Position numbers and translations under genes: made by a program | NCBI GenBank assembly: GCA_937876495.1 | Contig: CALEGL010000316.1 | Span: 1 to 9,753, forward strand | Direction: 5' to 3' | From: an uncultured Bifidobacterium sp. | GTDB taxonomy: Bacteria > Actinomycetota > Actinomycetes > Actinomycetales > Bifidobacteriaceae | Length of the DNA stretch: 9,753 nt | Notes under the pieces: model-generated | Databases searched by the model: none | What the model was told of the DNA's origin: nothing | What the model saw: the letters and a program-made list of their open reading frames with translations, nothing else | In this document: in pieces, positions 6,421-9,753 of the stretch | Position numbering within the stretch: position 1 is the first letter of the stretch | How the letters are laid out: each line of letters begins with the position of its first letter

Positions 6421-7086
6421 TCATCCCTCCAGGGGTTTGAGCACCACCCCGGATCCGATCAGCGACGACGGATCCACGTACTCCCCCGACGTCGTCCGCA
6501 CCCCCCAGTGCACGCATGAGTCGCCGCAGTGGTCGGATCCGCCGACGGCAACCGCAACGCGCTCGCCGGCCCGGACCGCCGTCCCCACTAAGGGAGCATC
6601 GGCGGCAGGTTCCAGCGAGGACACGTATCCGCCATGGTCGATGCTGACGACCGATTTCCCTCCCACGGATCCGACGAAGCTCACTCTGCCGTCGGCGGGA
6701 GCCACGAGAATGCGGTTCTCCCCCACCGCCAGATCGATTCCACGATGCCCGGACGACCACGGGGTTGCCGGGGCGCGGAAGGGTGATATGACGACCGCTC
6801 CCTCAACGGGGAGAACGAAGCCCACTGCGCATCCGCGACGATGGCCGAGGTCCGACGGTCTCGGGGATGCGATCCTCTTCACCCACGATGACGCGGACGG
6901 ATTCCCGGCGGCCACGCATGCCTTCGCGTCTCTCGCCTGCGATGAAGGGGGCATCACAATGGCGGGACCGACGGTCATGAGAAGCGGCACGGGAAGAAGA
7001 ACCGCCCCCAGCCATGCCACGAACCGGACGCGGGACCGCAGGCGTGTCCGGAGTCGATGCGATGCATGTTGGATCGAAGGAATCAT
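6421..7086 (-). CDS. M23-family (LytM-like) peptidase domain protein, membrane-anchored or secreted
   Basis: This 221-residue protein has a basic N-terminus (Arg/His-rich, 1-21), a hydrophobic segment (22-46) that would be a signal peptide or anchor, and a C-terminal M23 domain (about 89-212) exposed to the cell wall. The zinc ligands are visible: H114 and D118 in SGHRGIDLA, and H193 in CVHWG. The domain also shows the usual APADGRVSFVG strand (129-139) and YVDPSSLI end (203-210). The catalytic positions differ. The first His of the HxH motif is Cys191, and the Tyr-x-x-His strand reads YVSSLEPA (154-161) without a His. Small M23 proteins of this CxHWG type are, as I recall, common in actinobacteria. 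Cell-wall hydrolysis is thus not assured. ATG 7086 has GAGG a few bases upstream. The 151-base gap before it carries a GTGCGCGCAC palindrome (7177-7186) but no convincing promoter. Confidence 0.85.
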   Translation of the reverse strand: MIPSIQHASHRLRTRLRSRVRFVAWLGAVLLPVPLLMTVGPAIVMPPSSQARDAKACVAAGNPSASSWVKRIASPRPSDLGHRRGCAVGFVLPVEGAVVISPFRAPATPWSSGHRGIDLAVGENRILVAPADGRVSFVGSVGGKSVVSIDHGGYVSSLEPAADAPLVGTAVRAGERVAVAVGGSDHCGDSCVHWGVRTTSGEYVDPSSLIGSGVVLKPLEG

Positions 7087-7237
7087 GATGCCTCACGCCG
7101 GTAGTCGACCCCACATTCAGGGGAGCGGAACCAGAGTGCCGAATAGGCGACGTACGAGTGGGGCAGGCCGGGGAATGTGCGCGCACGACCTTCGATTCCA
7201 CCGGGAACGGCCTGACGGTCCGGACGCCGGTGCCGGC

Positions 7238-8041
7238 CTAATGCTGAAGGATCTTGCCGAGGAACTCCCGTGCCCGGTCCGTATGCGGATGGTCGAAGAA
7301 CTCAGCCGGCGTGCCCTGCTCGATGATCCGGCCATCGGCCATGAACACGACCCTGTCGGCCGCCTGACGCGCGAAGCCCATCTCATGGGTGACGACGACC
7401 ATCGTCATGCCCCTGCGAGCAAGACCCACCATGACGTCAAGCACCTCGCTGATCATCTCGGGGTCGAGCGCGCTGGTGGGCTCGTCGAAGAGCATGACCT
7501 TGGGATGCATGGCCAGCGACCGTGCGATGGCCACGCGCTGCTGCTGGCCGCCGGACAGCTGGGCGGGGAGCTTCCCGGCCTGGTCGGCCACTCCCACGCT
7601 GCCGAGAAGACGCATGGCCTCCTCCTCAGCTTTCGCCTTGGGCTCGTGAAGCACCTTGCGCGGAGCAAGCGTGACGTTCTGCAGGATGGTCTTGTGCGCG
7701 AAGAGGTTGAAGGATTGGAAGACCATCCCCACCTCGGCGCGAAGCCGGGTCAGCTCGCGCCCCTCCTGCGGAAGGGGCCGACCGTCAATGAGAATCTCCC
7801 CCGAATCGATGCCCTCGAGCCGGTTGATCGTGCGGCACAGGGTCGACTTGCCCGAACCGGACGGTCCGATGATGACGAGGACCTCTCCCCTATTCACCGT
7901 CAGATTGATGTCCTTGAGCACATGCAGGTCGCCGAAGTGCTTCTCCACATGGCGCAGCTCCACCAGCGGACCGGGCGTGTCCGGGGCCACGCTCCGCGTC
8001 CTCACGACTCCGGGTGTCTCCGTCACAACGTCCTGAGCCAT
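7238..8041 (-). CDS. amino-acid ABC transporter ATP-binding protein (GlnQ/GluA type)
   Basis: This 267-residue protein is the cytoplasmic ATPase of a polar amino-acid importer (PAAT family); glutamine or glutamate is the likely class, but not certain. Motifs run in order: Walker [10 protein letters not shown] (59-67), Q-loop Gln109 in [12 protein letters not shown], signature [16 protein letters not shown] (162-177), Walker B VMLFDEP (182-188) and switch His219 in VVTHEM. The [12 protein letters not shown] segment is typical of GlnQ relatives. A tail of about 24 residues precedes the usual start of the domain ([12 protein letters not shown]). I chose ATG 8041, with GAGGAAGG ahead of it; a GTG at 8068 in the same frame would add nine residues. 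No permease or binding-protein gene is adjacent, which is unusual since these genes are normally clustered. The M23 gene follows after 151 bases. Confidence 0.93.
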   Translation of the reverse strand: MAQDVVTETPGVVRTRSVAPDTPGPLVELRHVEKHFGDLHVLKDINLTVNRGEVLVIIGPSGSGKSTLCRTINRLEGIDSGEILIDGRPLPQEGRELTRLRAEVGMVFQSFNLFAHKTILQNVTLAPRKVLHEPKAKAEEEAMRLLGSVGVADQAGKLPAQLSGGQQQRVAIARSLAMHPKVMLFDEPTSALDPEMISEVLDVMVGLARRGMTMVVVTHEMGFARQAADRVVFMADGRIIEQGTPAEFFDHPHTDRAREFLGKILQH

Positions 8042-8069
8042 GTCCGCACCCTTCCTCGTCTCAGCCACA

Positions 8070-8096
8070 CCGCCCGGAGGGGCGGCTCAGCCGGGC
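8070..8096 (-). promoter_or_regulatory. leader with competing hairpins before the ABC ATPase gene
   Basis: In the minus-strand transcript two 6-bp stems are mutually exclusive. One pairs 8085-8080 (CCGCCC) with 8075-8070 (GGGCGG) around a four-base loop. The other pairs 8096-8091 (GCCCGG) with 8077-8072 (CCGGGC) around a 13-base loop. Both use 8075-8072. The structure ends 14 bases before the GAGGAAGG ribosome binding site region. It could tune translation, or simply reflect local GC repetition; no riboswitch class is recognised. Confidence 0.35.
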
Positions 8097-8111
8097 ATAT
8101 GCCCCTTCCGG

Positions 8112-8150
8112 ATGGAACACCAGACTACTCGAAATCGTATGCCATGGAAC
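8112..8150 (-). promoter_or_regulatory. putative promoter for the ABC ATPase gene, with a direct repeat
   Basis: The minus strand has TAGTCT (8127-8122) as a -10 candidate and GTTCCA (8150-8145) as a weak -35, 17 bases apart. The heptamer GTTCCAT occurs at the -35 (8150-8144) and again at the expected start site (8118-8112), 32 bases apart, which is about three helical turns. Such spacing suits a regulator binding twice, but a 7-base repeat is weak evidence. Confidence 0.3.
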
Positions 8151-8332
8151 GCCGACCGGCACCGGACGCGAAGACCGCCGACGCCGAAGTCCCTTTCATC
8201 CCTCCGATCGGCGGAACACGGGAAAGGACCCGTTCATCGGAGACATCCTGCAAGGCGAAAGTCGACCTACGTCATCCGCGGCCGCGCGGGACGTGGCCAT
8301 GGTGGCTCGATCTCAAGTGTTTCCGCGTCACG

Positions 8333-9753
8333 TCACCCGTGTACGCGCGGGACGTAGATCTCGCGGTCGATGACATCGGCGTACCGATCGAGGATGGCCG
8401 GCCGGCGGATCTTCAGGGACGTCGTCAGCGTGCCGTCCTTCGCGCTGAAGCGGTCGTCGAGGATGGCGTACTTGCGGATGGACTCCGCGCGCGAGACGAG
8501 CGCGTTCGCCTTCGCCACGGCGCGGTCGATCTCCGCCCTGACGACCGGGCTGCGACGCGCCTCGTCCACCGTGGAGACGGGGTCGAGACCCTGGGAGACC
8601 AGCCAGGCGCTGACGTCCGGGACGTTCACGGTGACGAGCGCGGCCACGAAGGGCCGCCTGTCGCCGATGACGATGCACTGGTCGACGACGGGGGACGACA
8701 GCACCGCCGCCTCCAGCGGCTCCGGCGAGACGTTCTTCCCTCCGGCCGTGATGATGAGGTCCTTCTTGCGCCCGGTGACGTAGGCGAAGCCGTCCTCGTC
8801 GATGTCTCCGAGGTCGCCGGTGTGCAGCCACCCGTCGACGATGGCCTTGCGGGTGAGGTCCGGCCGGTTGTGGTATCCGCGACACACGCTTCCACCCCTG
8901 ATGAGCAGCTCGCCGTCGTCGGCGACGCCGTATCCCATGCCGTAGATGGGCTTGCCGACCGATCCTATGCGGAAGGCCTGGGGAATGTTGACGCTCACCG
9001 GCGCGCAGGTCTCGGTCATGCCGAAGCCCTCGAACAGCGGCAGGCCGATGCCGTTGAAGAAGTGCGCGATGTCAGGGTCGAGAGGCGCGCCTCCGCAGAT
9101 GGCGTACTTGACGTTCCCGCCGAGCACGTCGAGGATCTGGCGGTACACGAGACGGCCATAGAGGTCACGGCGCATCGTGAGCAGTCGGGGAATGGGCCGG
9201 CCGGACTGCTGGGCGCGCGACCAGGCGCGGGCGACGCGGGCCGAACGGAGGAATACGCGCCCGGCGACGCCCCTGCCGGCCTTCTGGGAGGCGGCGTTGT
9301 AGATCTTCTCGAAGACGCGGGGCACGCCGAGGATGAAGGTGGGCCGGAAGGTCCTCACGTCGGAGATGAAGTCGCGGATGTTGCCCGTCAGCCCAAGCGT
9401 CACCGTCCCCGCGAAGGCCAGGTACTGCAGATAACGGGCGAAGACGTGCGCGAGGGGCAGGAACAGCAGCAGCCGGCTGTCCTTCGACATCGAGACCTCC
9501 GGCATGAAGTCGCGACTGTTGTAGGAGATGGAGACGAGGTTGGCGTGGGTGATCTCCACCCCCTTGGGACGGCCGGTGGACCCCGACGTGTACACGATGG
9601 TGGCGAGGTCGTGGCCACGCACCGCGGTCGTGCGGGCGCGGAGCTGGTCGTCGCCCACGCGGCGGCCGAACTCCACCAGACCGTCGAGGTCCGGCGAGTC
9701 GATGACGAGGACCTCGCGCAGGAAGGGGACGTCCGAGCGGACGCGTTCGATCT
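8333..9753 (-). CDS. fadD: long-chain fatty acid-CoA ligase paralogue, partial (N-terminus outside the window)
   Basis: The reading frame stays open to the window's right edge, so the C-terminal 472 residues are visible and about 140 N-terminal residues (by comparison with the complete copy) are missing. The GTG at 9676 is an internal valine, not the start. Visible motifs, numbered from the window edge, are YTSGSTGRPKG (54-64), GFGMTET (242-248), HTGD (310-313), GRKKD (327-331) and the C-terminal lysine 447 in LTTSLKIRR. All expected catalytic residues of an acyl-CoA ligase are present. By eye it is about 60-65 percent identical to the product of 4518-6341 over the shared part. Differences concentrate around the acyl-binding region after the P-loop and in the C-terminal domain, so the two may differ in fatty-acid preference (inference). 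Its stop is followed by the gap at 8042-8332. Confidence 0.95.
   Translation of the reverse strand, partial: IERVRSDVPFLREVLVIDSPDLDGLVEFGRRVGDDQLRARTTAVRGHDLATIVYTSGSTGRPKGVEITHANLVSISYNSRDFMPEVSMSKDSRLLLFLPLAHVFARYLQYLAFAGTVTLGLTGNIRDFISDVRTFRPTFILGVPRVFEKIYNAASQKAGRGVAGRVFLRSARVARAWSRAQQSGRPIPRLLTMRRDLYGRLVYRQILDVLGGNVKYAICGGAPLDPDIAHFFNGIGLPLFEGFGMTETCAPVSVNIPQAFRIGSVGKPIYGMGYGVADDGELLIRGGSVCRGYHNRPDLTRKAIVDGWLHTGDLGDIDEDGFAYVTGRKKDLIITAGGKNVSPEPLEAAVLSSPVVDQCIVIGDRRPFVAALVTVNVPDVSAWLVSQGLDPVSTVDEARRSPVVRAEIDRAVAKANALVSRAESIRKYAILDDRFSAKDGTLTTSLKIRRPAILDRYADVIDREIYVPRVHG

Larger units (their letters stand above)
8042..8332. other. 291-base non-coding gap between the ABC ATPase gene and the fadD paralogue
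   Basis: No convincing gene lies here. Both flanking genes are on the minus strand. The gap holds, from the fadD side, a loose hairpin (ACGGG-AAAGGA-CCCGT, 8218-8233) that may help end the fadD paralogue's transcript. Beyond it are a promoter-like element for the ATPase gene and a structured leader. The frame open on the plus strand has no family resemblance or ribosome binding site that I can see. Confidence 0.7.

Noticed and set aside
4422..6519. Several long plus-strand frames opposite fadD
   Set aside because: They are antisense to an enzyme with all motifs intact, and their compositions are typical of high-GC shadows.
8040..8357. 105-residue plus-strand frame in the gap before the ABC ATPase gene
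   Set aside because: It overlaps the leader, promoter region and the end of the fadD paralogue. It has an unremarkable basic, proline-rich composition and no ribosome binding site.
9400..9676. GTG at 9676 as start of the fadD paralogue
   Set aside because: The frame is open through to the window edge, and the upstream residues align with the complete fadD (around its residues 133-160). The codon is an internal valine.

Overview
The window is GC-rich, densely coded chromosomal DNA from an actinobacterium. A family Bifidobacteriaceae origin is my best guess, but it rests on the gene set and remembered family resemblance, not on a marker gene. The genes pointing that way are a CBS-less GuaB3-type IMP dehydrogenase homologue, a eukaryote-like homodimeric NADP-isocitrate dehydrogenase, a small M23 protein of the actinobacterial type, and two FadD-type acyl-CoA ligases. 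I see no IS element, CRISPR array, tRNA, rRNA or phage gene. This looks like ordinary core or near-core chromosome.

Layout: at the far left a minus-strand gene appears to begin (ATG at 7-5, strong ribosome binding site) and leaves the window. Its upstream region holds a promoter-like element with a consensus DnaA box in the spacer. Next come guaB3 (minus, 294-1421) and, divergently, icd (plus, 1545-2774). Icd is followed closely by a lipoprotein with a sugar-binding-protein-like fold (plus, 2841-4280). A 237-base convergent gap with hairpins and a 13-bp tandem repeat separates this from a block of four minus-strand genes. Read in transcription order from the right, these are a partial fadD paralogue (8333 to the window end), a GlnQ/GluA-type amino-acid ABC ATPase (7238-8041), a membrane-anchored or secreted M23 protein (6421-7086) and a full-length fadD (4518-6341).

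Function: isocitrate dehydrogenase supplies 2-oxoglutarate and NADPH, and GuaB3 belongs to purine metabolism by homology. The two FadD enzymes would activate fatty acids at the inner face of the membrane. The M23 protein and the lipoprotein act outside the membrane. The ATPase has no permease or binding protein beside it and must partner with subunits encoded elsewhere. These genes do not make one obvious pathway.

The most interesting signals are regulatory or are altered active sites. There is a perfect 20-bp palindrome between a good -10 box and the ribosome binding site of the complete fadD. The M23 domain keeps its zinc ligands but seems to lack both usual catalytic histidines. The DnaA box sits inside a promoter-like spacer at the left. 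The ABC ATPase gene is preceded by mutually exclusive leader hairpins. I did not find a convincing new multi-gene system.
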